64,000 bases of DNA from Fictibacillus sp. BK138. Its GTDB lineage: Bacteria > Bacillota > Bacilli > Bacillales > Fictibacillaceae. A program made the translations under genes and the position numbers. Below, piece after piece: positions 25,654-33,691 of this stretch. The notes under the pieces are model-generated. The model was not told where the DNA came from and did not search any database. It saw nothing but the letters and a program-made list of their open reading frames with translations. The stretch is taken from NCBI RefSeq assembly GCF_004216955.1, contig NZ_SGXL01000002.1:124001-188000 (forward strand). Direction: 5' to 3'. Position 1 is the stretch's first letter; each line of letters begins with the position of its first letter.

Positions 25654-25683
25654 CTTATAACAGATTTTTCTGCTTGTTATAAG
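25654..25683 (-). promoter_or_regulatory. Hairpin abutting the ribosome binding site of the small membrane protein
   Basis: CTTATAACA and TGTTATAAG (25675-25683 and 25654-25662) form a perfect 9-bp stem. Its 3' arm runs directly into the AAGGAGG box, so folding could hide or expose that site. Confidence 0.5.
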
Positions 25684-25698
25684 GTATGCACGATTGGG

Positions 25699-25732
25699 GC
25701 AAGTGGTTAATGAAGGTAATCTGTCCACTTGC
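25699..25732. repeat. Inverted repeat over the mqnD stop
   Basis: GCAAGTGG (25699-25706) and CCACTTGC (25725-25732) form a perfect 8-bp pair enclosing 18 bases. The right arm reaches the last base of the mqnD stop codon. There is no convincing T-run in the minus direction, so it may stabilise the mRNA end rather than terminate it. Confidence 0.45.
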
Positions 25733-26577
25733 TATTTTAATAGATTCGCATAGTCCTTCTTGGGTACAATACCCTCTTCCCCGGCGCGATTTAACAGTGT
25801 AGTAATCGCTTCAAATCCTTTATCTCCAAGATCAGCGGTAAAGTCATTCACATAGAGAGTGATGTGGGACTGCGCTACTTCTGTAGACAGCTCGTTCGCA
25901 TGCTGCATCACATACTCTTTTGAAGCTTCAGGATGCTGCCACGCATATTCTACTGATTCTTTTATCCACTTTGTAATAGATTCTAAATCTAGTGAACGGC
26001 GGGCGATAATTGCGCCTAACGGAATAGGAAGCCCTGTATCTTCTTCCCACCAGTTCCCCATATCCGCAAGCATCGTCAGTCCATAGTCTTGGTACGTGAA
26101 TCGCGCTTCATGAATAACGAGACCGGCGTCGATCCGTCCATCCTTAACTGCTGGCATGATCTCATTAAATGGCATCACGATGATCTCGCCAACTCCGCCT
26201 GGCACATTTTGTGCTGCCCACAAACGAAACAACATATAAGCAGTGGAACGTTCGCTCGGAACAGCGACCTTCTTACCAGAAAGCATCTCAGGACTTGCAT
26301 CACCTGGCTGATTGACGAGAACTAGCGGACCGCAGCCGCGTCCTAGTGCACCTCCACATGGAATAAGTGCATATTTATCTAACACCCATGGCAGTGCGGC
26401 ATAAGAAATTTTTAAAATATCAAGTTCATCTGATCGAGCCGCTAGACCGTTTGTTATATCGATATCTGCATATGTAACGTCAAATTCAGGTGCACCAGGC
26501 ACAAGACCGTGAACTAATGCGTGAAAAACAAACGTATCATTCGGACAAGGAGAAAAAGCAATACTCATTTTACTCAT
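25732..26577 (-). CDS. mqnD: 1,4-dihydroxy-6-naphthoate synthase
   Basis: Enzyme of the futalosine route to menaquinone, which converts cyclic dehypoxanthinyl futalosine into 1,4-dihydroxy-6-naphthoate. The 281-residue protein has the MqnD signature SPCPNDTFVFHALVHG at its start, LKISYAALP, GCGPLVLV, and VIHEARFTY. The fold is that of a periplasmic-binding protein without a signal peptide, so it works in the cytoplasm. Its ATG overlaps the mqnB stop by one base (TAATG). MqnA, MqnC and MqnE are not in the window. Confidence 0.93.
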   Translation of the reverse strand: MSKMSIAFSPCPNDTFVFHALVHGLVPGAPEFDVTYADIDITNGLAARSDELDILKISYAALPWVLDKYALIPCGGALGRGCGPLVLVNQPGDASPEMLSGKKVAVPSERSTAYMLFRLWAAQNVPGGVGEIIVMPFNEIMPAVKDGRIDAGLVIHEARFTYQDYGLTMLADMGNWWEEDTGLPIPLGAIIARRSLDLESITKWIKESVEYAWQHPEASKEYVMQHANELSTEVAQSHITLYVNDFTADLGDKGFEAITTLLNRAGEEGIVPKKDYANLLK

Positions 26578-27230
26578 TACAAAACCTCCGCAATAACTTT
26601 ACTGGCTGATTCCAGTGTAACTAATGCATCTTTAATCCGCCAAGCAGAACGATCCCGAGGACCGATTGGGTTAGAGATGGATCGAATCTCTAAAACTGGC
26701 AAACCAAACTCTTTTGCTGCCATCGCCACTCCGTATCCTTCCATCGCTTCAGCCAATGCACCAGGTTCACGCTGTTGCAGGTTAGAAGTTGTTTCTGCAG
26801 TCCCAGTTACTGTTGATAACGTCAGAATGTTTCCGGTTTGAACAGATATATTTGCTGCTATTATCGATTCCAATAAAACTTGAACTAGATCACTATCCGT
26901 TTTCACACGGGTGGAGGCTCCAAACCCGAGCTCGTCCAGTGTAATAAAACCTTCTGGCGATTCGGCACCTAAATCAGCAGAAATAATTTCGTTGGCGATT
27001 ACGAGTGAACCAACCTCTGCTTTATCTGTAAATCCACCCGCTATACCCATGTTAATCACAAGGTCATATTCGTCAGCTGCCAAAGCTCTTGCCGTCTGGA
27101 TCCCAGCAGAAATAGGACCGACGCCTGCCAGCTTTACGTCGATCCTTGAATCCGTGCCAATTCCTCGCAATATGGCATCCCGTTCTGCTTCTACTGAGGT
27201 CATGATTAAAATGCGGCGATATTTATTCAT
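26577..27230 (-). CDS. mqnB: Futalosine hydrolase
   Basis: A 217-residue nucleosidase of the MTA/SAH family that releases hypoxanthine from futalosine. Recognisable segments are ILIMTSVEAERDAIL, VINMGIAGGF, SADLGAESPEGF and the active-site region EAMEGYGVAMAAKEFGLPVLEIRSISNPIGPRDRSAW; that last stretch is specific to futalosine hydrolase. It is coupled to mqnD downstream. A GGAGGG box precedes the ATG. It follows the methyltransferase gene by 18 bases and probably shares its transcript. Confidence 0.93.
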   Translation of the reverse strand: MNKYRRILIMTSVEAERDAILRGIGTDSRIDVKLAGVGPISAGIQTARALAADEYDLVINMGIAGGFTDKAEVGSLVIANEIISADLGAESPEGFITLDELGFGASTRVKTDSDLVQVLLESIIAANISVQTGNILTLSTVTGTAETTSNLQQREPGALAEAMEGYGVAMAAKEFGLPVLEIRSISNPIGPRDRSAWRIKDALVTLESASKVIAEVL

Positions 27231-27248
27231 CGAGATCCCTCCGCGTTT

Positions 27249-28445
27249 TTAGCTTAACTTTTTAATGAAAACCACTTTCAGATAGTTACCTTCTTTGAAC
27301 TCTTTATTTGTCTTGAAATCTGCAGGAAGCTTGAATTCCTCTAAGATTTCATACGTTCCACCCGTTTGTTTAAAGGCTGATGCAATAAATTCTTTGAACT
27401 TTCTCATACCGAACGTACTGCAGTTGGATGATGCCACAATGACTCCATTTTCTTCTGTAAGCTGAATCGCTTGTGCCAGCAGCTCAGGGTAATCCTTCCC
27501 TGCACTGAACGTATGCTTTTTTGAACGGGCAAAGCTTGGCGGGTCAAGAATGACAAGATCAAACGAAAGCTCTTTTCGAACCGCATACTTAAAATAGTTA
27601 AACACATCTTCTACAATGATGTCGTGATCTTCGTAATCCAGACCGTTCACACTGAACTGCTCCTGTGTTTTACTTCGGCTTCTGTTTGCCAGGTCGACAC
27701 TCGTTGTTTTCGTTGCTCCGCCTAGCGCTGCCGCAACTGAAAAAGCACCTGTGTATGAAAATGTATTGAGTACTGTTTTTCCTTTTGCATAACGGTCGCG
27801 AATCGTCTTTCGAACGTCTCGCTGATCTAAGAAAACGCCGACCATTGCGCCATCGTTTAAATAAACTGCAAAGTGGATGCCATTTTCTCGTACGATTAGA
27901 GGACTAGGTGCTTGTTCACCTTCCACAAAATCATCATCATCGATGTACTTCCCTTTTACTGCAAAACGCTTCTTCTCGTACAGCCCTTTTACTTTAACAA
28001 CGTTTTTAAGAGAGTCGATCACTTCATCTTTAAACGCATAGATTCCTTCACTATACCAAGTGAGGACGTAATAGCCGTTATAATGATCAATTGTCAGTCC
28101 GCCGATTCCGTCTCCTTCACCGTTAAAAACACGGAACGCTGTCGTTACGTAATCGTTGTACAGTGCTTCTCTATGATTGATCGCTTTCTTTATCTTCTTT
28201 TCAAAAAAGCTATGATCGATCACTTCTTGTGAATTTTGAGTGAGGACCCAGCCTCTGCCTTTATTTTGCTTGCCGTAGTACCCTTTTCCAAGGAACACAT
28301 TCTTGTCGTCAAACAGCTCGATGATTGTACCTTCTTCTTTTACATTGCTGATATTTTGAACAGCATCCTCTGTAATAAGAGGATAGCCTGCCTTTAAGCC
28401 CTTCACATATGAAGATTTTACTTTTAACCGGACGTTCTTTTTCAT
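27249..28445 (-). CDS. Class I SAM-dependent rRNA methyltransferase, RlmI-like
   Basis: A 398-residue protein with an N-terminal PUA RNA-binding domain (about 1-75, KKNVRLKVKSSYVKGLKAGYPLI), a middle linker domain, and a Rossmann methyltransferase domain (about 190-398). Motifs: VFLDQRDVRKTI, VLNTFSYTGAFSVAAA, and LDPPSFARSKKHTF. It belongs with B. subtilis YwbD and E. coli RlmI, which make m5C in 23S rRNA; the exact target base here is inferred. Its start overlaps the recQ stop (ATGA). Confidence 0.88.
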   Translation of the reverse strand: MKKNVRLKVKSSYVKGLKAGYPLITEDAVQNISNVKEEGTIIELFDDKNVFLGKGYYGKQNKGRGWVLTQNSQEVIDHSFFEKKIKKAINHREALYNDYVTTAFRVFNGEGDGIGGLTIDHYNGYYVLTWYSEGIYAFKDEVIDSLKNVVKVKGLYEKKRFAVKGKYIDDDDFVEGEQAPSPLIVRENGIHFAVYLNDGAMVGVFLDQRDVRKTIRDRYAKGKTVLNTFSYTGAFSVAAALGGATKTTSVDLANRSRSKTQEQFSVNGLDYEDHDIIVEDVFNYFKYAVRKELSFDLVILDPPSFARSKKHTFSAGKDYPELLAQAIQLTEENGVIVASSNCSTFGMRKFKEFIASAFKQTGGTYEILEEFKLPADFKTNKEFKEGNYLKVVFIKKLS

Positions 28446-30589
28446 AATGTCACCCGTTTCCCATTCTCATTTTGAAGCAAAAACACTTTAATCATAAAAT
28501 AGCTTACTTCATCAGGAAGCAATTCTTTTATCGGTTTTAACTTTTCTCCGCCAGCCTGCTGGATGGCGTTCTCGATCTCAGAGATATATTCATCTGGAAT
28601 AAGATCTTCCATATGAACGTCCATCCCTTCCTGCATGCATTGGATCAAGTGGCTTTCCACTGTACTCACTGCCAGGTCCCGATGTTCGGCTATTTCTTCA
28701 ACAGACATTTCCTCTTTATAAAACGTGTATGTTTCAAGGTGAGAATTTGGTGTCGGTTTTTTCTTAATGGGGTCTGTCCCCGGGACAGACCCCTTCACTG
28801 CATTTTCTTTGCGCTCAGGATTCTGCACTAAAAACTCCAGAATAGCCTCGATAAACTGTTCACCATACTTCTCCAGTTTATTTTGGCCAACTCCTGTAAC
28901 GGTTAAAAACTCTTCTTTTGTTTCAGGAAGTTTTACGCACATATCTTTCAATGCCGTATCTGCAAAAATAACAAACGGCGGCACATTTTCTTTTTCTGCG
29001 ATCGCTTTTCGGACCATTCGAAGCTCTTCAAACAATGGATCGTCATTAGACACCTGCTTTGTCTGAACGGCTTCTTTTCGCATAACCGTTTCTTTACCTA
29101 ACAGAACTTCTTTTCCTTTTTCTTTTATGTAAAGAGTCGGGAAGGAGCCATGCTCTACCGCAATCAGTTCTTGAGAGATAAAGAATTCGATAAGGTCGGT
29201 AACTTCTTTTATGCTTTTTTCTTTCATCATGCCGTATGTTGGCAGCTTGTGAAATCGCAGCTCCATCACTTTTTTATTTTTAGATCCTGTCAGCACTTGA
29301 GCGATAATCGTTTTACCGAATCTTTTCTGCCCCATCCGCACGATACATGACAGCACGATCTGAGCTTCCCGCGTTACTTCAATGCTTTCTCGTGAATCCG
29401 TACAATTGCCACAGCGTCCGCATGGAGGTATTTCTTCGTCACTAAAATAACGTACGATCATTTGTTGCAGACAGCTCTCTGTATGACAGTAATCCACCAT
29501 AAGCTGCAGTTTTTCAAGTTCCTGTGAGATGCGGTCAGATTCACTCGACTGGTCGATCAAGAACCGCTGCACTTGAACGTCCTGAGAGGAATATAACAAG
29601 ATACATTCACTCGGAAGTCCATCACGGCCAGCACGGCCCGCTTCCTGATAATAGCTTTCCATATTTTTCGGCAGCTGAAAATGAATAACATATCGAATGT
29701 TTGATTTATCGATCCCCATACCAAACGCAGATGTCGCGACCATTACCGAAGATTCATCCTGCAAAAACTGCTCCTGCTGCTCCATTCGCTCTTGGTCGTT
29801 CATCCCGGCGTGGTAGCGCGAAACATGAATACCGCTCTTTTTCAGATGCTCATACAGCTGATCAACCGTCTTTCGTGTCGCCGCATAAATGATTCCCGCT
29901 TCTTTTTCGTTCTTTTTTATAAAATCTTTTAAAAATGATAGCCGGTCTTGTCCTTTAATCACTGAAAAAGAAAGATTCTCACGCTCAAAACCTGTTAAGA
30001 CCGTTTTGTTTTCATCGATATCCAGCGACCAGCAAATATCCTGGCGGACTCTTGGTGTAGCGGTTGCCGTTAACGCAAGCACAACAGGTCGCTTTGGCAG
30101 ATTCCCTATCATTCTTTGAATTCGCTGGTAGCTCGGCCGGAAGTCGTGGCCCCATTGCGATATACAATGCGCCTCATCCACGGCTACTAAAGGAATATCA
30201 ATTTGTCTTAAGTGATCCATAAAGTCATAGGATTCGAGTCTTTCTGGTGCAATATATAAAAGTTTATATTCTCCGCGCTTCGCCTTTTCGATCCGATCTC
30301 TTGTTTCTGCTGCTGTTATCGAACTATTAATGAAGGCTGCGGAAATTCCTAACTGTAATAATGTATCAACCTGATCTTTCATCAATGAAATTAAAGGAGA
30401 AATAACAATCGTTGTTCCTTCAAAAACAAGTGCAGGAATCTGATAGCAGATCGATTTGCCTCCGCCCGTCGGCATGACACAAAGCGTATCTTCACCTGCT
30501 AAAACCGATTGTATCGCTTGCTCTTGTCCATTCCGGAATGAGGAATAACCGTAATGCAACTCTAGCATTTGCTTTGCTTTTTGTATCAA
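28442..30589 (-). CDS. recQ: ATP-dependent DNA helicase RecQ
   Basis: A 715-residue 3'-5' helicase for recombination and fork repair. Order: helicase core with Walker A PTGGGKS (about 40) and DEAH box VAVDEAHCISQWGHDFRPSY, helicase C with SAFGMGIDKSNIRYVIHF and QEAGRAGRDG, zinc-binding RQC domain (CGRCGNC), HRDC domain (about 505-580), and a C-terminal RecQ-type HTH (about 620-715). The linker between HRDC and HTH (about 598-607) is encoded by a perfect palindrome, apparently an in-frame insertion. The start is TTG at 30589, with a G-rich box upstream; ATG at codon 8 is the alternative. Confidence 0.95.
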   Translation of the reverse strand: MIQKAKQMLELHYGYSSFRNGQEQAIQSVLAGEDTLCVMPTGGGKSICYQIPALVFEGTTIVISPLISLMKDQVDTLLQLGISAAFINSSITAAETRDRIEKAKRGEYKLLYIAPERLESYDFMDHLRQIDIPLVAVDEAHCISQWGHDFRPSYQRIQRMIGNLPKRPVVLALTATATPRVRQDICWSLDIDENKTVLTGFERENLSFSVIKGQDRLSFLKDFIKKNEKEAGIIYAATRKTVDQLYEHLKKSGIHVSRYHAGMNDQERMEQQEQFLQDESSVMVATSAFGMGIDKSNIRYVIHFQLPKNMESYYQEAGRAGRDGLPSECILLYSSQDVQVQRFLIDQSSESDRISQELEKLQLMVDYCHTESCLQQMIVRYFSDEEIPPCGRCGNCTDSRESIEVTREAQIVLSCIVRMGQKRFGKTIIAQVLTGSKNKKVMELRFHKLPTYGMMKEKSIKEVTDLIEFFISQELIAVEHGSFPTLYIKEKGKEVLLGKETVMRKEAVQTKQVSNDDPLFEELRMVRKAIAEKENVPPFVIFADTALKDMCVKLPETKEEFLTVTGVGQNKLEKYGEQFIEAILEFLVQNPERKENAVKGSVPGTDPIKKKPTPNSHLETYTFYKEEMSVEEIAEHRDLAVSTVESHLIQCMQEGMDVHMEDLIPDEYISEIENAIQQAGGEKLKPIKELLPDEVSYFMIKVFLLQNENGKRVTL
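28769..28793. repeat. 12-1-12 perfect palindrome inside recQ
   Basis: GGGGTCTGTCCC (28769-28780) and its complement (28782-28793) flank one central base. It lies in the HRDC-HTH linker and encodes GSVPGTDP-like residues. It is much richer in GC than its surroundings. Confidence 0.85.
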
Positions 30590-30720
30590 AACTTTTCTTG
30601 CCCCCCTCAGGTAGAGTCATCTCTTGATTATAAAGGTACATTCCTAACATAGCAAAGACACATCTTACCGTTTTAGCTGATTTAAAAGGCTGTTTTCGTT
30701 TATTTGGCTGCTTTTGAAAG

Positions 30721-30803
30721 GAGTTCGCTTCCATTCCCGGATGCACGCGTTTCGCGCTGTGCGGTCAGCCTCCTCTGTACTATGCGCCGTTAGGAGTCTC
30801 ACC
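30721..30803 (-). repeat. Decayed partial copy C of the dispersed repeat
   Basis: The segment TCAGCCTCCT...GCGCC.TTAGGAGTCTCACC matches the right half of copy B at 48831 in the same orientation; the left part (CGCTTCCATTCCCGG) is strongly diverged. It sits in the 266-bp gap between recQ and the ASCH gene, overlapping no gene. Confidence 0.65.
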
Positions 30804-30855
30804 AGAAAATGTGGTACATTAGAAAATGGAGAAAATAGAAAAGGAGTTTTTACAT

Positions 30856-31203
30856 ATGACAAATCATGAAAGCAACAATTTACCGCCAAAAACATGTTCG
30901 ATTGAAAGACTAGTAACAATGCCATCAGATGTTGAAATGGTTATCGCGGGCAAGAAGACTGCTACTCGCCGCAACGGCAGATATGCTGATGTAGGCGAGA
31001 TTATGGAATTGCAAGGCCACAAGTTTGTGGTGGACAATGTTTACTCTCAGTCATTAGGAGAATTAACAGACAAGCATGCACAAGACGAAGGTTTTGAAAC
31101 AGTGGAGGCTTATAAAGAAGCGATTCTATCATACCACCCAGGAATGCCATGGCTTCCTCACATGAGAGTATGGGTACACGAATTCAGTCCAGTTAAAGGT
31201 TAA
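30856..31203 (+). CDS. ASCH-domain protein
   Basis: A 115-residue protein of the ASCH superfamily (PUA-like RNA-binding fold). Visible are IERLVTMPSDVEMVIAGKKTATRRNGRYADVGEIMELQGHKFVVDNVYSQ and the end HPGMPWLPHMRVWVHEFSPV. Some ASCH proteins hydrolyse modified nucleosides (N4-acetylcytidine) or bind RNA; the activity here is not readable. ATG at 30856 has AAAGGAG 9 bases upstream. The membrane-protein gene follows after 11 bases. Confidence 0.82.
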   Translation: MTNHESNNLPPKTCSIERLVTMPSDVEMVIAGKKTATRRNGRYADVGEIMELQGHKFVVDNVYSQSLGELTDKHAQDEGFETVEAYKEAILSYHPGMPWLPHMRVWVHEFSPVKG

Positions 31204-31214
31204 ATTACACCGGA

Positions 31215-31655
31215 ATGGATTTGCTGTATAGGGGTTTACTTTATATTCATATTCTTAGCGTTATTGTGTCAATCGGTCCCTTCTTTATCCTGTTTCCGAT
31301 CATAAAAAAACTCCGGACAGCTGAAGGTGCTGAAATGAACGCACATGTTGGCACATTTCGCTTTATCGTCTGGCTTGCCAAACACGCCGGGCATGTCTTA
31401 GTTGGATCAGGTGTTCTTCTATTGATTTTAGGACCATGGACATGGAGTACACCATGGGTTTTAGTAACACTGATTATTTTATTTTGCTCGCTTTTCTTTT
31501 TGGCACGTGCATTTTCGCCAACTCTTCGCAAATTTGAAGAAGAAGACAGCGATCAGAATTTATTGGCAGACAAATTAAAAAAAGCAGTATGGATCTACCT
31601 CATTTTACTGATGATCATGCTGTGGTTTATGGTAGTGAAGCCATATTTGTGGTAG
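31215..31655 (+). CDS. DUF2269-like four-helix membrane protein
   Basis: A 146-residue integral membrane protein with four predicted helices (about 8-27, 47-66, 73-97, 124-143). It resembles the DUF2269 family (YIHILSVIVSIGPFFIL, KHAGHVLVGSGVLLL), whose function is unknown. The ribosome binding site is weak, so it is probably translated by coupling with the ASCH gene directly upstream. A terminator follows 10 bases after the stop. Confidence 0.72.
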   Translation: MDLLYRGLLYIHILSVIVSIGPFFILFPIIKKLRTAEGAEMNAHVGTFRFIVWLAKHAGHVLVGSGVLLLILGPWTWSTPWVLVTLIILFCSLFFLARAFSPTLRKFEEEDSDQNLLADKLKKAVWIYLILLMIMLWFMVVKPYLW

Positions 31656-31665
31656 AGAGAATGGA

Positions 31666-31693
31666 AGCTGGCCGATTGTGGCCGGCTTTTTTT
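31666..31693 (+). terminator. Terminator of the ASCH/DUF2269 operon
   Basis: AGCTGGCC (31666-31673) pairs with GGCCGGCT (31680-31687), followed by seven T residues. Confidence 0.83.
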
Positions 31694-31736
31694 GTAGTTA
31701 GCGCAGCCTAGTCCGTTCCAGAAGGACACATTTTTA

Positions 31737-31841
31737 AATTTGTGGATTGAGACCTGAAATTTATGGATTGGAGGCCAAAACTTTTGGAATGAGAGTGCTT
31801 TTTTCTGGATTCAACGCTGTTTTTTCTGGATTAACTGTTAT
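31737..31841. repeat. Array 1: five degenerate units, exact 21-bp period
   Basis: The core TGGATT (once TGGAAT) recurs at 31743, 31764, 31785, 31806 and 31827, each step exactly 21 bp. It is preceded by an AT-rich tract (AAATTT or TTTTTT) and followed by a variable 6-8 base tail. The units are adjacent, with no separate spacer. The array sits between a terminator and the next gene's leader. Confidence 0.82.
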
Positions 31842-31864
31842 AAGTGTCTTTTTAGTAAACGAGT

Positions 31865-31883
31865 ATTCTTTTCATAAAAGAAT
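31865..31883. repeat. Inverted repeat 8-3-8
   Basis: ATTCTTTT (31865-31872) and AAAAGAAT (31876-31883) are perfect complements around CAT. It lies upstream of the 31947 gene and may be an operator or a leader hairpin. Confidence 0.45.
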
Positions 31884-31946
31884 CTCCCTCTATATGTAGA
31901 ATAAATATAAGAATAAGTTCTATATAAGGATTGGAGACAACCCGTT

Positions 31947-32381
31947 ATGCAATTACACCCTATTACAGTGATCGAAATCATTTTTACCGTCATTTTTCTT
32001 GGCGCTTTATTTATTATTGCCGTGCTTATTCCAAAAACCAAAAGAAAAATTGGTTTGTACGCCGCTAGTCTTATCACTGTAATCGTATTTGCCTTTTTTC
32101 TTATTCGTCCCCACTGGGTCAACTACCAAGTTTCCATTAAAACAGAACAGTTGCATGCTTATTTAGAGAAAAATTATCCTGGTGAGGACTGGAAGATTAA
32201 AAGAAAGGTAGGCAGACAATATAACCCTTATCATTTAGATGTAGAATTCGAGAACGAAAAAGGCTGGTTTTACACCTATTGGGTTAAGAGCGCTGACACC
32301 ATCAAACAAAAAGGTTATGCTGCCCCCGTCAGCGAAACGGAAAATCGTGAGCCCAAACATTTTCAGCCTGAGGATTGGTAA
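31947..32381 (+). CDS. Uncharacterised membrane protein, DUF3139-like tail
   Basis: A 144-residue protein with two membrane helices (about 8-28 and 36-53) and an extracytoplasmic tail (YQVSIKTEQLHAYLEKNYPGEDW, FENEKGWFYTYWV) reminiscent of DUF3139 proteins. I do not recognise a function. GGAG lies 10 bases before the ATG. Its stop is one base from the stop of the convergent nitrilase gene, leaving no room for a separate terminator. Confidence 0.68.
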   Translation: MQLHPITVIEIIFTVIFLGALFIIAVLIPKTKRKIGLYAASLITVIVFAFFLIRPHWVNYQVSIKTEQLHAYLEKNYPGEDWKIKRKVGRQYNPYHLDVEFENEKGWFYTYWVKSADTIKQKGYAAPVSETENREPKHFQPEDW

Positions 32382-32382
32382 A

Positions 32383-33300
32383 TTAAAAACTCCTCCTATC
32401 CGTAGAACGCAGGTCCTCAACGAGGGTCCCGCTATAATAATCGCCATTCATAGACCGGTCACGCCATGCTACCGTTGAATCGTAAAAATCTCCAGCCGTA
32501 TCTACCTCTGTAATTAATACGCCAGGGACATTTCGGCGCAGTTTTCCCACCGTAACTCCATCCGCTCTAACAAAAAAGGCTGGCCAACAGCTTTCTTTTG
32601 CCGAACTGTTGCTTGCGCTGATCCAGATAAAATTGTTTGCGGCATAACTTGTCATCGTAGCTGGCATGGTAATCTCAGGATACGTCATGCCATGGTTATA
32701 CTTTAAATTTTCTTTTCCTACAGCAGATTTTATCGCTTCTAATCTATCCGCCCCCATGTTCGCCGCATGATACGAATGAAACATTACCTGTACGCCTTTT
32801 TTCTTATATACGCGGTAGAGTTCAGGGTACCGATAATCATGACAGATCTGTGCTCCGCACTTCACACCATTGATTTCAAACGTGCAAAAATAGTTACCGG
32901 AAGTATAGTGAGCGAGATCGCCGGTTTGTTCAGTCTCGTCTCCTGCACAAAACATCTTATCGTATCGATCTACAAGTTCTCCGGCAGCATTTATGATATA
33001 CAAACTGTTGTGCGGTTTATGATTTCCGGTCAACGGGTGTGTTGTTCCTAAAACAACCCAAATTCGCAGATCACGGGCGTACTCCAATATCTCCTCTGTA
33101 CAATTCTTAAGCAGCTCCCAATCAAATCCCTTTAATGAAGGCATGTCAGTACCTGCGTAACCAGAAAGTGCAGCTTCAGGAAAATGGGCAACGTCTGCTC
33201 CCTTTTCTTTCGCTATCCGCATCTGTTTCATTATGTACTGTTGATTTTTCTTAATATCAGCCGAAACAGGAAACTGGCATGTTGCAACGACCATGTTCAT
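32383..33300 (-). CDS. Carbon-nitrogen hydrolase (nitrilase superfamily)
   Basis: A 305-residue amidase-type enzyme with the complete catalytic triad: E42 in HFPEAALSGY, K115 in RYDKMFCAG, and C153 in QICHDYRYPE. It should hydrolyse an amide or carbamoyl bond; sequence alone does not separate amidase, carbamoylase or beta-ureidopropionase. It acts in the cytoplasm, as no signal peptide is seen. GAGGTG lies 6 bases before the ATG. It is monocistronic and convergent with the 31947 gene. Confidence 0.87.
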   Translation of the reverse strand: MNMVVATCQFPVSADIKKNQQYIMKQMRIAKEKGADVAHFPEAALSGYAGTDMPSLKGFDWELLKNCTEEILEYARDLRIWVVLGTTHPLTGNHKPHNSLYIINAAGELVDRYDKMFCAGDETEQTGDLAHYTSGNYFCTFEINGVKCGAQICHDYRYPELYRVYKKKGVQVMFHSYHAANMGADRLEAIKSAVGKENLKYNHGMTYPEITMPATMTSYAANNFIWISASNSSAKESCWPAFFVRADGVTVGKLRRNVPGVLITEVDTAGDFYDSTVAWRDRSMNGDYYSGTLVEDLRSTDRRSF

Positions 33301-33490
33301 GAACTACACCTCGCTCATTTGTTTGTTTTTTTGAATGATTATACTACATAAAAAAAATGAAAACCTTTTCATTTTCAAATTAGCGTAAATATTTTAAAAA
33401 TTTATATAATTCCCCTTGTTACGCACTTTTAAAGCTGTTATGATTGTGAACATTATATTTCTAAAAACACCTAAGAAGGAGCGTAGCATC

Positions 33491-33691
33491 ATGAAAAAAA
33501 TTATTTTGGTCTTATTAATTGTTCTACCATTTTTAGCTCAGCTCGTCGTCTTGCCGTTCGTTAACAGGATTGACCCCATTGTTTTAGGGTTGCCGTTTCT
33601 TCAATTCTGGTTGTTTTTATGGATTGTTTTAACTCCTTTTTGCACCTTTGGCATCTATCAACTTCAGAAATCACAAGGAGGCTTGGATTAA
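33491..33691 (+). CDS. DUF3311 small membrane subunit
   Basis: A 66-residue protein with two helices (about 4-24 and 35-56) containing VLPFVNRIDPIVLGLPFLQFWLFLWIVLTPFCTFGIY, the DUF3311 signature. Such genes sit directly ahead of sodium:solute symporters, and the protein is thought to be an accessory subunit. Its stop touches the next ATG with no gap. ATG at 33491 has AAGGAG 10 bases upstream; the frame extends further up without a site. Confidence 0.85.
   Translation: MKKIILVLLIVLPFLAQLVVLPFVNRIDPIVLGLPFLQFWLFLWIVLTPFCTFGIYQLQKSQGGLD

Noticed and set aside
30492-30925. Open frames across the recQ-ASCH gap as real genes
   Set aside because: They read through the recQ start and repeat copy C, lack ribosome binding sites and have no recognisable domain.
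31737-31841. CRISPR array
   Set aside because: Units of 20-21 bp are adjacent with no unique spacer, the cores are only 6 bases here (6-14 across the three arrays), and no cas gene is present.
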